In this document: positions 16,483 to 26,638 of the stretch, piece after piece
How positions within the stretch are numbered: position 1 is the stretch's first letter
How the letters are laid out: each line of letters opens with the position of its first letter
Notes under the pieces: model-generated
What the model was told of the DNA's origin: nothing
Databases searched by the model: none
The model's input: the letters and a program-made list of their open reading frames with translations, nothing else
Position numbers and translations under genes: made by a program
DNA from: CAZIHO01 sp964538875
GTDB lineage: Bacteria > Pseudomonadota > Gammaproteobacteria > Chromatiales > Chromatiaceae
DNA: 64,000 nt
Direction: 5' to 3'
NCBI GenBank assembly: GCA_964538875.1
Contig: CAZIHO010000003.1
Span: forward strand, 15,139 to 79,138

Positions 16483-17463
16483 TCAGGCCCGCTCCAACGG
16501 AAATGCCAGTACCTGATCGATGTGGCGGGAGCCGGTCAGCCACATGAGTAGCCGGTCCAGCCCCAGGGCCACGCCGGAACAATCCGGCAAGCCCGCTGCC
16601 AACGCCTCCAGCAGGTGGGCGTCCAGGGGCACCTGGGCCCGGCCCAGCGCACCGCGCCGTTCCAGGTCGGCCAGAAAACGGCGCCGCTGCTCGTCGGGGT
16701 CCGCCAGTTCGTGGAAACCGTTGGCCAGCTCCATGCCCCCCAAATAGAGTTCGAACCGTTCGGCCACTGGCACGGGACCGGGCCGCACCCGGGCCAGACT
16801 GGCTTGACTGGCTGGATATTGGTGGACGAAGGTCAAGATCCTGGGGTCTAGGCGGGGTTCGATGCAATGGCTGAGCAATAAATCCAGCCAGGCGTCCCGG
16901 TCCGGCAGGTCCAGTTGGTCGGCGCCGGCTATACCCAAACGGCGGGCCTCGGCTTGGAGTTGTCCCGGCCCGGCGCTGTGGGGGTCCAACCCCAAATGGG
17001 TTTGAAACAGTTGCCCGTAGGTCAGGCGTTGCTCGGCCAGGTCCGTCCCTGCCAGATGGCGGATCAGGGCCGCAACTTCGTCCATCAGGCGCTGGCTGTC
17101 AAAGCCGGGTCGGTACCATTCCAATAGGCTGAATTCCGGATGATGCAGCCGGCCCCGTTCCCCATCCCGAAAAACCTTGCAAATCTGGTAGATAGGTCCA
17201 ATGCCCGCTGCCAGCAGGCGTTTCATGGGGAATTCCGGCGAGGTATGCAGATACAGGGGCAGGCCCTGGGCCTGGCCCGGACCCCGGTAGCAAGTTTGTA
17301 GGCTATCGATGGCCGGATCCGTGGGGGCGTACCGGGAGCAGGCCGGGGTTTCTACTTCTAGAACGCCGGCCCCTTGAAAAAAACTGCGGATTTGCCCCAG
17401 CAGGGCGGCACGAGCGCGGAGAACCCCGGGTGCCGCGACCGGGCGCCAGGCGCCGGACTCCAC
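16483..17463 (-). CDS. epmA: EF-P--(R)-beta-lysine ligase
   Basis: 326 aa, similar to class II lysyl-tRNA synthetase catalytic cores but without the anticodon-binding domain, which defines EpmA (GenX/PoxA/YjeA). The class II motifs are visible: GVLEVETPACSRYAPTDP, FRDGERGRLHHPEFSLLEWYR and the C-terminal GVALGLDRLLMW. It attaches (R)-beta-lysine to Lys34 of EF-P. It starts five bases after efp on the same strand, so the modifier and its substrate are co-expressed. Confidence 0.95.
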   Translation of the reverse strand: MESGAWRPVAAPGVLRARAALLGQIRSFFQGAGVLEVETPACSRYAPTDPAIDSLQTCYRGPGQAQGLPLYLHTSPEFPMKRLLAAGIGPIYQICKVFRDGERGRLHHPEFSLLEWYRPGFDSQRLMDEVAALIRHLAGTDLAEQRLTYGQLFQTHLGLDPHSAGPGQLQAEARRLGIAGADQLDLPDRDAWLDLLLSHCIEPRLDPRILTFVHQYPASQASLARVRPGPVPVAERFELYLGGMELANGFHELADPDEQRRRFLADLERRGALGRAQVPLDAHLLEALAAGLPDCSGVALGLDRLLMWLTGSRHIDQVLAFPLERA

Positions 17464-17468
17464 GGCAA

Positions 17469-18032
17469 CTAGCCGCGCGCCACGTAGTCTCCGGTGCGCG
17501 TGTCCACCCGGATGGACTCACCGATCTGGATGAACAGCGGCACCCGCACCGTGGCGCCGGTCTCCAGGAGCGCCGGTTTGCCACCGCCGCTGGAGGTATC
17601 GCCCTTGACGCCGGGGTCCGTTTCCGTGACCTTGAGCACCACGAAATTGGGAGCGTCCACGCTCAAGGGAGTGCCGTTCCACAGGGTGACGTTGCACAGA
17701 TCCTGGTCCTTGATCCATTTCACGGCGTCGCCCATGGCGGTAGCGTCGGCGGTATACTGCTCATAGCTTTCCTGATCCATGAAATGCCAGTAGTCACCGT
17801 CGTTATAGAGGTATTGCAACTGCCGGTCCATCACGTCCGCCGCTTCCACGCTTTCCCCGGATTTGAAGGTCTTCTCCACCACTCGGCCGGTCTTGAGGTT
17901 GCGTATCCGGACCCGATTAAACGCCTGCCCCTTTCCGGGTTTGACGAATTCGTTTTCCATGATGTTATAGGGATCGCCGTCGAGCATGATCTTGATGCCG
18001 CTGCGAAATTCATTGGTATTGTAGGTGGCCAT
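17469..18032 (-). CDS. efp: Translation elongation factor P
   Basis: 187 aa, the normal length with three beta-barrel domains. EF-P relieves ribosome stalling at polyproline. The modification site is Lys34 at the tip of domain I, in EFVKPGKGQAFNRVR, matching the beta-lysylated type. It is followed directly by epmA and is divergent from epmB, so the whole modification set is encoded in 2.7 kb. The leader (18033-18090) holds a hairpin GGGCGG/CCGCCC at 18070-18086. Confidence 0.97.
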   Translation of the reverse strand: MATYNTNEFRSGIKIMLDGDPYNIMENEFVKPGKGQAFNRVRIRNLKTGRVVEKTFKSGESVEAADVMDRQLQYLYNDGDYWHFMDQESYEQYTADATAMGDAVKWIKDQDLCNVTLWNGTPLSVDAPNFVVLKVTETDPGVKGDTSSGGGKPALLETGATVRVPLFIQIGESIRVDTRTGDYVARG

Positions 18033-18186
18033 GGGGTCCCCGCGCTGCCTTAATGGGTGTCTGTTAGGAGGGCGGACTGGCCGCCCTTATGCCTGGTGTC
18101 TAGCCCGGACGCGTCGTCCGTGGTTCTGGCGCCGCCTGGGCCACGCCCAGCCGGCCCCTGTACCAGGGCAGGATTGTTAACTGGCC

Positions 18187-19218
18187 ATGATACCCGCAAC
18201 CGCCCTTGACGGGCAGATGCCCGCCTGGCGGCGGGAACTGGTCAGTGCCGTTACCGATCCTGACGTTCTAATCAAACTCTTGGAGCTTCCACCGGAGTTG
18301 CTGGCGCCGGCCCGGTTGGCGGCGCGCCAATTCGGTCTGCGGGTGCCGCGCAGCTACTTAGATCTCATGGAGCCTGGTAATCCCCATGATCCCTTGTTGC
18401 GCCAAGTGTTGCCCATCGCCGATGAAATGAGGGAAACCCCAGGTTTCGGCGACGACCCCCTGGACGAACAGGCCAGTACCACCGCCGGCGGGCTGGTGGA
18501 GAAATACCAGGGGCGCGCCCTGCTGCTCGCCAGCGGCCATTGCGCCCTGCACTGCCGGTATTGCTTTAGGCGCTCGTTTCCCTACGCAGGATTTAACGTC
18601 GCGGGCCGGGATGCCGAGGAGGAGGCGCTGGCCCGGCTGGCGGAGCGGTCCGACCTCCAGGAAATCATCCTCAGCGGCGGCGATCCCCTGGCCCTGGACG
18701 ATGGGCGTCTCGCCCAGCTGGTCCAGCGCCTGGATCGGATTCCCCACCTGCGCCGGTTGCGCATCCACACCCGCTTGCCCATCGCGATTCCCAGCCGTGT
18801 CACGGACGAACTCTGTACTCTGCTGACCCAGACCCGGTTAGCCCCGGTGCTGGTCGTGCATTGCAATCACCCCCAGGAGTTGGCACCGGATCGGACCCAG
18901 GCGTTGGCCCGACTGCGGACGATTGGTGTTACTCTATTCAACCAATCCGTGTTGCTCGCCGGGGTCAACGACAACCTGTCCACGTTGGTGGAATTGGCGG
19001 AGCGGCTGTTTGACTCGGGTGTGATACCTTACTACATTCATATGCTGGACCGCGTGCGCGGAGCGGCCCATTTCGAGGTCCCGGAATCGCGAGCGGTGGC
19101 CTTGCAGGGCGGATTGCGGCAGCGATTGCCTGGTTATTTGGTGCCGCGCTTGGTCAGGGAAGTGGCAGGCGCGCCGAGTAAGCTGCCGATGGATTGCCTG
19201 GATCCGGTGCTGGAATAA
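18187..19218 (+). CDS. epmB: EF-P beta-lysylation protein EpmB (lysine 2,3-aminomutase-like)
   Basis: 343 aa, a radical SAM enzyme of the KamA family. The [4Fe-4S]/SAM motif C-x3-C-x2-C is at Cys119, Cys123 and Cys126 (HCALHCRYCFRR), followed by EIILSGGDPLALDD and a PLP-binding region typical of lysine aminomutases. It converts (S)-alpha-lysine to (R)-beta-lysine, the donor used by EpmA. It is transcribed divergently from efp-epmA, so regulation may be shared through the 154-base intergenic region. Confidence 0.95.
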   Translation: MIPATALDGQMPAWRRELVSAVTDPDVLIKLLELPPELLAPARLAARQFGLRVPRSYLDLMEPGNPHDPLLRQVLPIADEMRETPGFGDDPLDEQASTTAGGLVEKYQGRALLLASGHCALHCRYCFRRSFPYAGFNVAGRDAEEEALARLAERSDLQEIILSGGDPLALDDGRLAQLVQRLDRIPHLRRLRIHTRLPIAIPSRVTDELCTLLTQTRLAPVLVVHCNHPQELAPDRTQALARLRTIGVTLFNQSVLLAGVNDNLSTLVELAERLFDSGVIPYYIHMLDRVRGAAHFEVPESRAVALQGGLRQRLPGYLVPRLVREVAGAPSKLPMDCLDPVLE

Positions 19219-19347
19219 TCAGGGTCGGCTTGATGGATGGTTCCGGAGCTTGCCCAGAACAGGGGGAATCAACCAGGCGGGGTCCGGCGGTTTGCGCAAC
19301 CGCCGTTGACCTGTTGACGGTTCCGCGGGAGTGGAGATTACCGACAC

Positions 19348-21129
19348 ATGGCTGCCGAAAACCCGATTGGATTGAATATTCCAGAGCGTGCTCCCCCAGA
19401 ACGGGACGCCTTGGTGCGTCCCCGGGACGTCGAAGATTGGTTATCCGAGTTGCCCATGGCGGGTGCCGTGGATACTGGCGCCCGCTTGTTGCGCGCCCTA
19501 AACCAAATCAACCGCACCCAGTTGCCGGCGGTGACGCTCATCCAGATCGCCGAACTCTTTACCCGGCCGGCGTTGACGGCCATCCAGGGTATGGAACGCC
19601 AATTCAAGGACACAGGCTTCCCCCTGTCCGACAAAATCCGCGCTATGGTGGATCTATGTGGCGGGTTGCATGAAGCCCTGGCCACCGCCTACAAGATCGC
19701 CGCCCACGATACGGCCCTGGGCCGGATTGGCGCGCCAGAACGTAAGGTGCTGGTGGTCTCCCTGACCCGGGCGGTGGCCCATTTCAACGACTGGATCTTT
19801 TACATCGTCATCACCTACCAGCGGTATCCAACCCAGCTTTGGCAGGAAATACATAACCTGTATCAGGCGGGGGCGTCCAATCAGGTTACGACCACCCAGG
19901 TCAAGATTTTCGGCGGCGGGACCAGCGAGGAAGGGGCGACCCTCAAGGAACTGTATACGCGGGCCTTGCTACTGGCCGCCGCTTCTCCGAACCGGCTGCG
20001 TCAGCGGGAGATTGCCTTTATGCGCACCCAGTTACCTGGCTGGGCAAGGCTGGTTCCGCTCACCGAGGTACAGAGCCCTTCCACCGTGCCGACCCGCTTC
20101 TATGTGCCGATTTTCCGGGACGTACCGCCGGTTCCCTCCGCTTTCGTCAAGGGGGGCACCACCCGGGCCGCGCTGGAATTGGACACCGCTCCCTTGCTGG
20201 GAGTGCTGCGGGAACTGTTTGAACAATTGCCTGCGGATTCCGATGCCATCCAGCCTGGTGGCAGCCAAGGGGAAATCTCACGGGCCGGTGTGCGGCGCCT
20301 GATCCAAGCCTGGGGATCGGTCCCCAAGCGGGAGTTCGCCCGCACCAAACTCAACTTCGAGATGCGCATTGTGGTGGGTCTCACCAAGATCCATACCCTG
20401 TTGAACGGCGATCGGGACACCGGGCTGGAACGGCCGTCCGTGTTTATCACCGAAGCGGACCCGGTGGGCTCCGAATCCACCCTGAGTCTGGCGCCGGTGC
20501 CCCGGGGGGGTAGCTTGGATGTGGAATCCAATCTGATGCTGATCCCCCTGGAGTATGAGCCCGCTTCCTACATGCGCAGTTTCATTAGCTTCGGTCCCAG
20601 TTCCCAACACGAGCGGCCCCGGGGCGAGCCGCCGTCGTCCTTTCCCCTGTCCCGGCCCACCCAGCCCGTGGAGCGAAGCGGTCCCAGCGTGTTCTATACC
20701 GCCAACGAGAGCGTAGGTGGCTATTGCGTCAACTGGCGGGGGCGGCGGGTGCCGTCGGTGAAAATCGGTGAACTGGTGGGCATCCAATCGCCGTCTGACG
20801 CGGAACAATATCGGCTGGCGGCGGTTCGGCGCATGACCAGTACCGGACCGGAGGAATTGCAGGTAGGTTTGCAGGTGCTGGCGCCCTCTGCGGTGGCGGC
20901 ATCGGCGGTCAGTTTGGAGCGCGCCCATGAATTGGCGCAACCCATCCTGATGGTCCCGGAGGTCAAGAACGCCAACCAACCGGCTAGCTTGGTGGCCCCT
21001 ATGGCGGCCTTTAAGGAAGGCCAGCGGATTTTGCTGAAAATCGACGAAAAGGAACGCCCGGTACGCTTGACCCGCCTGTTGGAGGCCACTGGCGCCTTTG
21101 CCCGTTTTCTATATGAGTACTATGAGTAG
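19348..21129 (+). CDS. Conserved hypothetical protein encoded upstream of fimX
   Basis: 593 aa, no signal peptide or membrane segment. The first 200 residues are predicted largely helical; the C-terminal 130 residues (WRGRRVPSVKIGELVGIQ, then a beta-rich stretch) look like a PilZ-type or similar small barrel, but the RxxxR and D/N-x-S-x-x-G residues of c-di-GMP-binding PilZ domains are not clear. In Pseudomonas aeruginosa an uncharacterised gene lies between psd and fimX; this gene has the same relative place, so a role alongside FimX in type IV pilus control is suggested by context only. Confidence 0.6.
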   Translation: MAAENPIGLNIPERAPPERDALVRPRDVEDWLSELPMAGAVDTGARLLRALNQINRTQLPAVTLIQIAELFTRPALTAIQGMERQFKDTGFPLSDKIRAMVDLCGGLHEALATAYKIAAHDTALGRIGAPERKVLVVSLTRAVAHFNDWIFYIVITYQRYPTQLWQEIHNLYQAGASNQVTTTQVKIFGGGTSEEGATLKELYTRALLLAAASPNRLRQREIAFMRTQLPGWARLVPLTEVQSPSTVPTRFYVPIFRDVPPVPSAFVKGGTTRAALELDTAPLLGVLRELFEQLPADSDAIQPGGSQGEISRAGVRRLIQAWGSVPKREFARTKLNFEMRIVVGLTKIHTLLNGDRDTGLERPSVFITEADPVGSESTLSLAPVPRGGSLDVESNLMLIPLEYEPASYMRSFISFGPSSQHERPRGEPPSSFPLSRPTQPVERSGPSVFYTANESVGGYCVNWRGRRVPSVKIGELVGIQSPSDAEQYRLAAVRRMTSTGPEELQVGLQVLAPSAVAASAVSLERAHELAQPILMVPEVKNANQPASLVAPMAAFKEGQRILLKIDEKERPVRLTRLLEATGAFARFLYEYYE

Positions 21130-21272
21130 TATAGAGACCAGGCGGATGGTGCGCGGGGTCCAGATGTCCGGATTGGACCGGAGCAGCGATCATCCGCTGG
21201 GCAGTTTCCGGTGGGTGCTTATTGGACCCGGCTGGGGCGCCCCATGGGCCCGTCCGGTGGCAAGGAGTTACC

Positions 21273-23405
21273 GTGCGCGCTGAGGGCCGGTCGGTTTCAG
21301 CCATCGAGTTACTGATTCTGAGTGGCTCCCTGGATGATACTCAAGGCATCATCACCTCCCTGCGCAATGGCGGGTTGGCCGTGCATGGCACGCGCATCGG
21401 CGACTTGCGTGCCTTCGAGGAGCAACTGCCGGGCGGCAACTGGGATCTGATTCTCTGTTGCGCCTATGACGCCAGCATCGACCTCGACCAGGTGTTAGCC
21501 CTCTACCAGGACGTGGACCGGGACCTCCCCCTGTTGCTGATGGTGGAGGAGAACCGGGTGTCCGACGGCCTGCTGGCGGCCATGCGGGCCGGTGCTCGGG
21601 ACCTGATTCACCGAGAGGACTTGCATCACCTGCAACTGGTGGTGGCTAGGGAGATTAGCGACCTGCGCAACCGCCGGGAACTGGCCCGCTTGCGGCAGCA
21701 ATTGTTGGAGTCGGAGCAGCGCTCGGTAGGGCTGGTAGACAGTTCACGGGAGGCTATCGCCTTTGTGCAGGATGGCATGCACGTGCATGTCAACGGGGCC
21801 TATTTGCAAATGTTCGGGTTCTCGGACCAATCGGAAATCGAGGATCTGCCCCTGCTGGATCTGGTGGAAAAGGACCACCAAAAAGCCATCAAGACAGCGC
21901 TCAAACAACTGGAAGGAGATCGCAAGGCGGTGACGGTGGACCTGGGATGCCGCCGCCAGGATGGTCGACATCTAGATGTCAGCCTGTCCCTGATGAAGGC
22001 CTCCGTGGATGGCGAACCCGGCTATCAGATCATCGTGCGGGATCGCAGCCGCAGCCCGGTGGAGATGGAAAAAGAAATTCATCGACTCATCACCCTGGAT
22101 CAGGACACGCAACTTCCGAATCGCTCCTATTTCATGGCTCAACTGACCCAGCGGATGGGCTCTGCCCGGTTCGAGGGGGTAGCGGGTCTAGTCCTCGTCA
22201 GCGTCCCTAATTTCCCAGGGTTACGGCGTTCCCAGGGGGTTACCTGGGCCGATGGCCTGATCCGCCGCCTGGGCGAGGCGCTGCGCCAATGCGTGGGCGC
22301 CGCCGATCTGCTGGCGCGCTTCAATGACAACTGCTTCGCCCTGCTCCTGGAGCGGGAGGACGAGCGGGACCTGCTCCAGTTCGCCGACACCCTCAAGTGG
22401 CACCTGGAAACCGAGATCGGCGACGCGGATCCCGCCTTGAATCCAGAATGCGGCATCGGCGTGGTCCTGTTGACGGATGCCGCCGGCAGTCCCGAGGAAC
22501 TGGTCAAGCGGGGGCTGCAAGCCAGTGAAAGCGGGACCACCGCCAGCGGTGCCGGAACCCGGACCGGAGCCGATCCCGGCACTAGGACGGGCCAAGCTCA
22601 AATGGCTGCCACCGCCGAGCAAAAAAAGCTCCTGGTATCGACCATCGACGAAAAGCTGGTGGCGGATATCGAGCATGGACTGAGGAGTGGCCGCTTCCGT
22701 CTGCTGTACCAGCCCATCGTCAGTCTGCAAGGGGATACCCGGGAAAACTATGCGGTGTTGGTGCGCTTGCTGGATGCCGGCGACGAGGAAATCTTGCCGG
22801 AAGTCTTCCTAAGAGCCGCCGAGCAAATGGGCCGCATCGCGGAAATCGATCATTGGGTGATCCGCGCCGCCATCTCCGCCGTCAGTGAGATGCGTCGGCA
22901 GGGCAATAAAACCAATTTCTTTATCAATCTGTCCGAATCCTCGGTGCGGGATAAGAATTTACTGCTTTGGGTGTTCGATTGTTTGCGGGAGTTCGGCGCC
23001 CGGGGGAGTTGGTTGACCTTCCAGATTCGGGCCAAGCACGCCCAGGACAATGCCCAGGAAGCGGCCAAGTTGATTGAGGGCCTCAAGAAGATCAAATGCC
23101 AAGTGGCACTGGACCATTTCGGACACATATCCGATCCGGAAGGTTTGTTGGACCAGTTCCCGGTGGATTTTGTGAAGCTGGCCCCCAGTTTTTCCCGGGA
23201 CCTAGCCACCGATCCGGATCGTCAACAGGCCCTCAGCGCCATCAACGAGATGATCGTGGGGCGCAACATCAAGAGCATTGCCACCGCTGTTGAAGATGGG
23301 AATTCCCTCACGGTGCTCTGGACCGTGGGCATCAGCTATATCCAGGGCTACTTCCTGCAAGAGCCCTCCCACACCATCGAATACAACACGGAACAGTTGA
23401 TCTGA
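21273..23405 (+). CDS. fimX: FimX-like protein: receiver-like, PAS, degenerate GGDEF and EAL
   Basis: 710 aa from GTG 21273, which has AAGGAG at good spacing; a longer ATG start at 21222 lacks one. Order: receiver-like domain (about 12-125), PAS (about 150-265), GGDEF domain (about 275-410) and EAL domain (about 455-705). The GGDEF motif is replaced by FNDNC (near 349) and the EAL motif by AVL (494-496), so neither cyclase nor phosphodiesterase activity is expected. In Pseudomonas and Xanthomonas, FimX with similar changes binds c-di-GMP and promotes type IV pilus assembly at the pole. The gene after the psd/EF-P block and the conserved hypothetical supports orthology. Confidence 0.82.
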   Translation: MRAEGRSVSAIELLILSGSLDDTQGIITSLRNGGLAVHGTRIGDLRAFEEQLPGGNWDLILCCAYDASIDLDQVLALYQDVDRDLPLLLMVEENRVSDGLLAAMRAGARDLIHREDLHHLQLVVAREISDLRNRRELARLRQQLLESEQRSVGLVDSSREAIAFVQDGMHVHVNGAYLQMFGFSDQSEIEDLPLLDLVEKDHQKAIKTALKQLEGDRKAVTVDLGCRRQDGRHLDVSLSLMKASVDGEPGYQIIVRDRSRSPVEMEKEIHRLITLDQDTQLPNRSYFMAQLTQRMGSARFEGVAGLVLVSVPNFPGLRRSQGVTWADGLIRRLGEALRQCVGAADLLARFNDNCFALLLEREDERDLLQFADTLKWHLETEIGDADPALNPECGIGVVLLTDAAGSPEELVKRGLQASESGTTASGAGTRTGADPGTRTGQAQMAATAEQKKLLVSTIDEKLVADIEHGLRSGRFRLLYQPIVSLQGDTRENYAVLVRLLDAGDEEILPEVFLRAAEQMGRIAEIDHWVIRAAISAVSEMRRQGNKTNFFINLSESSVRDKNLLLWVFDCLREFGARGSWLTFQIRAKHAQDNAQEAAKLIEGLKKIKCQVALDHFGHISDPEGLLDQFPVDFVKLAPSFSRDLATDPDRQQALSAINEMIVGRNIKSIATAVEDGNSLTVLWTVGISYIQGYFLQEPSHTIEYNTEQLI

Positions 23406-23431
23406 CCCGATTCGGCCCGGTTCGTCCTGCC

Positions 23432-26400
23432 CTAGGGACTTCCATCCAGGCGGGGGCGCGGCCCAAGCCAGCGGATGGCGCGCCGCGACAGGGCGACCAA
23501 ATCGTCCACCAAGGTAAAGACCACCGGGATTACTAGCAGCGACAGCAGGGTCGAGGTCAGCAGGCCGCCGATCACGGCGGTCGCCATGGGCGAGCGAAAA
23601 CTGGGTTCGGCGCCCAAACCCAGGGCCACTGGCAGCATGCCGGCCACCATGGCGATGGTGGTCATCAGGATCGGCCGCGCCCGTTTCCGGCAGGCGTCGA
23701 TGAGCGCATCCCGGCGCTCCAGGCCCCGTTCCCGGCGCGCCATGACCGCGTATTCCACCAGCAGGATCGAGTTCTTGGTGACGATGCCCATCAGCATCAG
23801 CACACCAATCACCGAGGGCAGGGAGAAGCTGTGCTGGGCCAGCAGCAGGGCCGCGAAGGCGCCGCCCACGGACAGGGGCAGGGCGGTCAGGATGGTGGCG
23901 GGTTGCAAGAAGTCATGAAACAGAAGCACCAGCACGATGTAAATGCAGAGAATGCCAGTGAGCATGGCAGAGCCAAAGCCGCCGAAGACCTCCGCCATGC
24001 GCTCCGCGTCGCCGGCGGCGGGGCGCCGGACACCGGAGGGCAGGTGTTGAATCGCCGGCAATCGCTCCACGTCCGCCAGCACCGCGCCCACCGCCCGGCC
24101 CGCCAATTCAATCTGAAAGGTGACGTTGCGGCTGCGGTCCAGCCGGTCGATCTGGGCAGGGCCGCTATTCAGCCCGACCTTAGCCAGGGTGCTCAAGGGC
24201 ACCAGGCCCCCTTTGGCGGCCACCCGCAATTGGGCAATGGCGTCCAGGTCCTGGCGTAGTTCCGGGTCTAACCGCACCCGGATCGGCACCTGACGCTGGG
24301 GTAGATTCAGCTTGGGTAATTGCACCTCGAAATCCCCAGCGGTGGCGACCCGGATCGCGGCGGCCATGGCGGCGGTGGTGACGCCCAGGTCGGCGGCGGC
24401 GCTGAAGTCCACGTCCAGGTGGATCTCCGGCCGTTGCAGGCTGGCGTTGGAGGTGATGTTGCCGATGCGGGGCAGGGTGCGGAGGTCCCGTTCCAGGGCG
24501 CGACTGGCGGTGGTCAGGGTGTCCGGATCGTCGCCGGCCAGCACCAGTTGCAACTGCTCGCCGGGATTGCCCAAACCCACGGATACCCGGGCGCCGGCCA
24601 GGGTGCGCATCCGTTCCCGGAGTTCCCCTTCCACCTCTGCTTGCTTGCGGGGGCGGTCGTGACGGTGTTTGAGCATGACCATCAGGGTCGCCTTACGCAC
24701 GTCGCTGCCGGCGCCCTCGCCGAATGGGCCAGCGCCCACCGTATTGCCCACCAGGGTGAAGACCCGGGTCACGTCGTCCACCGGGACGATCAACTGCCGG
24801 GCCCGTTCGGCGGCGGCCCGGGTTTCATCCAGGCTGCTGCCTGGCGGTAGCTCGATCTTGACCGCCGTCTGGGCCCGGTCTGCGGCCGGGATGAAGCCCT
24901 TGGGCAGCAGGGGTACCAGCGTCAGGGAGGCGGCGAAAAACAGCACAGACGCAGCCATGGTCGTCTTGCGATGGGCCAGGCACCAGGTCATGACCGCCAG
25001 ATAGCGGCGCATCAGGGTGCTTTCCCCGGCGCTGGCCGGCTGGTGACGCAACGTATAGGCGGCCATCATGGGGGTCAGCATGCGCGCCACCGCCAGGGAC
25101 GCGAATACCGCCACCGCCGCCGTGATGCCGAACTGGCGGAAGAATTTACCGGGTACGCCGCCCATGAAGGCGGTGGGCAGAAATACCGCCACCAGGGTTA
25201 GACTGGTGGCAATCACCGCCAGGCCGATTTCGTCCGCCGCTTCGGTAGCGGCCTGGACCGGCCCCTTGCCTTGACGCATGTGGCGCACGATGTTCTCGAT
25301 TTCCACGATGGCGTCGTCCACCAGGATGCCGACCACCAGCGCCAGGGACAGCAGGGTCAACACATTGAGACTAAAGCCCAGCCAATACATGGCGGCAAAG
25401 GTGGGGATGACCGACAGGGGCAGGGCCGCCGCTGATACCAGGGTGGCGCGCCAGTCCCGCAGAAACCACCAGACCACCAGCACTGCCAGCAGGGCGCCCT
25501 CGTACAGCAGGTGCATGGAGCCGGTGTAGTTATCCAGCACCGGCGCCACGGTGTCGTAGGCTTCCCCGAACTGGATTTGGGGATGACGCTGTCCCAATTC
25601 CCGCACCGCCCGCCGCGCCGCTTCCGCCACCGCCACCTCGCTGGCGCCCTTGAGCCGGGTAACGCCAAACGCCACCACCGGCCGGCCGTCCAGCAGGGCG
25701 TGATTGGTGCGTTCGGCGATGCCATCCGTGACCCGGGCGATTTCGTCCAGGCGCACCGCCCGGCCATTGCCCAGGGGGATGTCCAGGGCAGCGATTTCGG
25801 CGCTGCTGCGCACCGCGCCCAGGGTGCGCACCGACTGGATGCCAGCGCCGATGTCGCCCCGCCCGCCGGAGGCGTCCTGCTGCACTTGGCGCAGGCGGCT
25901 GGAGATGTCCGCGGTGGTCACCCGCAGCCCAGCCATGCGGGTCGGGTCCAGGTCTACCGCCACTTCCCGGCTGACGCCCCCCACCCGGCTGACGGCGCCC
26001 ACGCCCTTCACCGCCAGCAGGGCCTTGCTGACCTCATTGTCCACGAACCAGGACAGGGCCTCCTCGTCCAGGCGTTCGGACTGGACCGTGAAGGTGACGA
26101 TGGCGCTGCCGCTGGTGGTGATCTTGGACACCACCGGATCGGTCAGGTCCTGGGGCAATTCAGCGCGCACGCTGTCCACCGAGTTGCGCACGTCGTTAAG
26201 AGCGGTTTCCGGGTCGATGTCGATGTCGAACTCCACCCGGATCACGGCGGAGCCGTCGGTCAAGGCGGTGCGAATATGCTGGACACCGCCCAGGCTGGCG
26301 ATGCGGTCCTCGATCTTGCGCGCCACCTCGGTTTCCAACTGCTCCGGCGCCGCTCCTTCCAGCTTGGCGTTGACGACGATGGTGGGCAGTTCAATGTCCG

Positions 26401-26512
26401 GGAAGTTCTGAATCCCCATGCCCCGGAATCCGGAAATGCCGAGCAGGGTCAGCAGCGCGAACAGCAGGATGCCGGGCACCGGGTTGCGAATGGACCAGGC
26501 GGAAACATTCAT
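23432..26512 (-). CDS. RND efflux permease (HAE-1/AcrB-like)
   Basis: 1026 aa, with 12 membrane segments in the usual 1+5+1+5 order and two large periplasmic loops. Proton-relay residues are present: Asp-Asp in TM4 (GILVDDAIVEIEN) and Lys in TM10 (MGIVTKNSILLVEYA). The N-terminus NVSAWSIRNPVPGIL and the IQNFPDIELPTIVV stretch are typical of the family. No membrane-fusion adaptor or outer-membrane channel gene is adjacent; the only adaptor in the window is at 38298-39556. The substrate cannot be told from sequence. It is convergent with the fimX-like gene with 26 bases between. Confidence 0.93.
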   Translation of the reverse strand: MNVSAWSIRNPVPGILLFALLTLLGISGFRGMGIQNFPDIELPTIVVNAKLEGAAPEQLETEVARKIEDRIASLGGVQHIRTALTDGSAVIRVEFDIDIDPETALNDVRNSVDSVRAELPQDLTDPVVSKITTSGSAIVTFTVQSERLDEEALSWFVDNEVSKALLAVKGVGAVSRVGGVSREVAVDLDPTRMAGLRVTTADISSRLRQVQQDASGGRGDIGAGIQSVRTLGAVRSSAEIAALDIPLGNGRAVRLDEIARVTDGIAERTNHALLDGRPVVAFGVTRLKGASEVAVAEAARRAVRELGQRHPQIQFGEAYDTVAPVLDNYTGSMHLLYEGALLAVLVVWWFLRDWRATLVSAAALPLSVIPTFAAMYWLGFSLNVLTLLSLALVVGILVDDAIVEIENIVRHMRQGKGPVQAATEAADEIGLAVIATSLTLVAVFLPTAFMGGVPGKFFRQFGITAAVAVFASLAVARMLTPMMAAYTLRHQPASAGESTLMRRYLAVMTWCLAHRKTTMAASVLFFAASLTLVPLLPKGFIPAADRAQTAVKIELPPGSSLDETRAAAERARQLIVPVDDVTRVFTLVGNTVGAGPFGEGAGSDVRKATLMVMLKHRHDRPRKQAEVEGELRERMRTLAGARVSVGLGNPGEQLQLVLAGDDPDTLTTASRALERDLRTLPRIGNITSNASLQRPEIHLDVDFSAAADLGVTTAAMAAAIRVATAGDFEVQLPKLNLPQRQVPIRVRLDPELRQDLDAIAQLRVAAKGGLVPLSTLAKVGLNSGPAQIDRLDRSRNVTFQIELAGRAVGAVLADVERLPAIQHLPSGVRRPAAGDAERMAEVFGGFGSAMLTGILCIYIVLVLLFHDFLQPATILTALPLSVGGAFAALLLAQHSFSLPSVIGVLMLMGIVTKNSILLVEYAVMARRERGLERRDALIDACRKRARPILMTTIAMVAGMLPVALGLGAEPSFRSPMATAVIGGLLTSTLLSLLVIPVVFTLVDDLVALSRRAIRWLGPRPRLDGSP

Positions 26513-26638
26513 AGGGACCCACCTAACAGGATCGAGGGACAGGGGCTGCGGGCTTGGTACCGGGTCTGGAACCGGGGCCGGAGCGCCGGGGGCGGATTGT
26601 AGCCGCGATGCCCGGACGGCCCCGCCGTCGCTCCCGGC

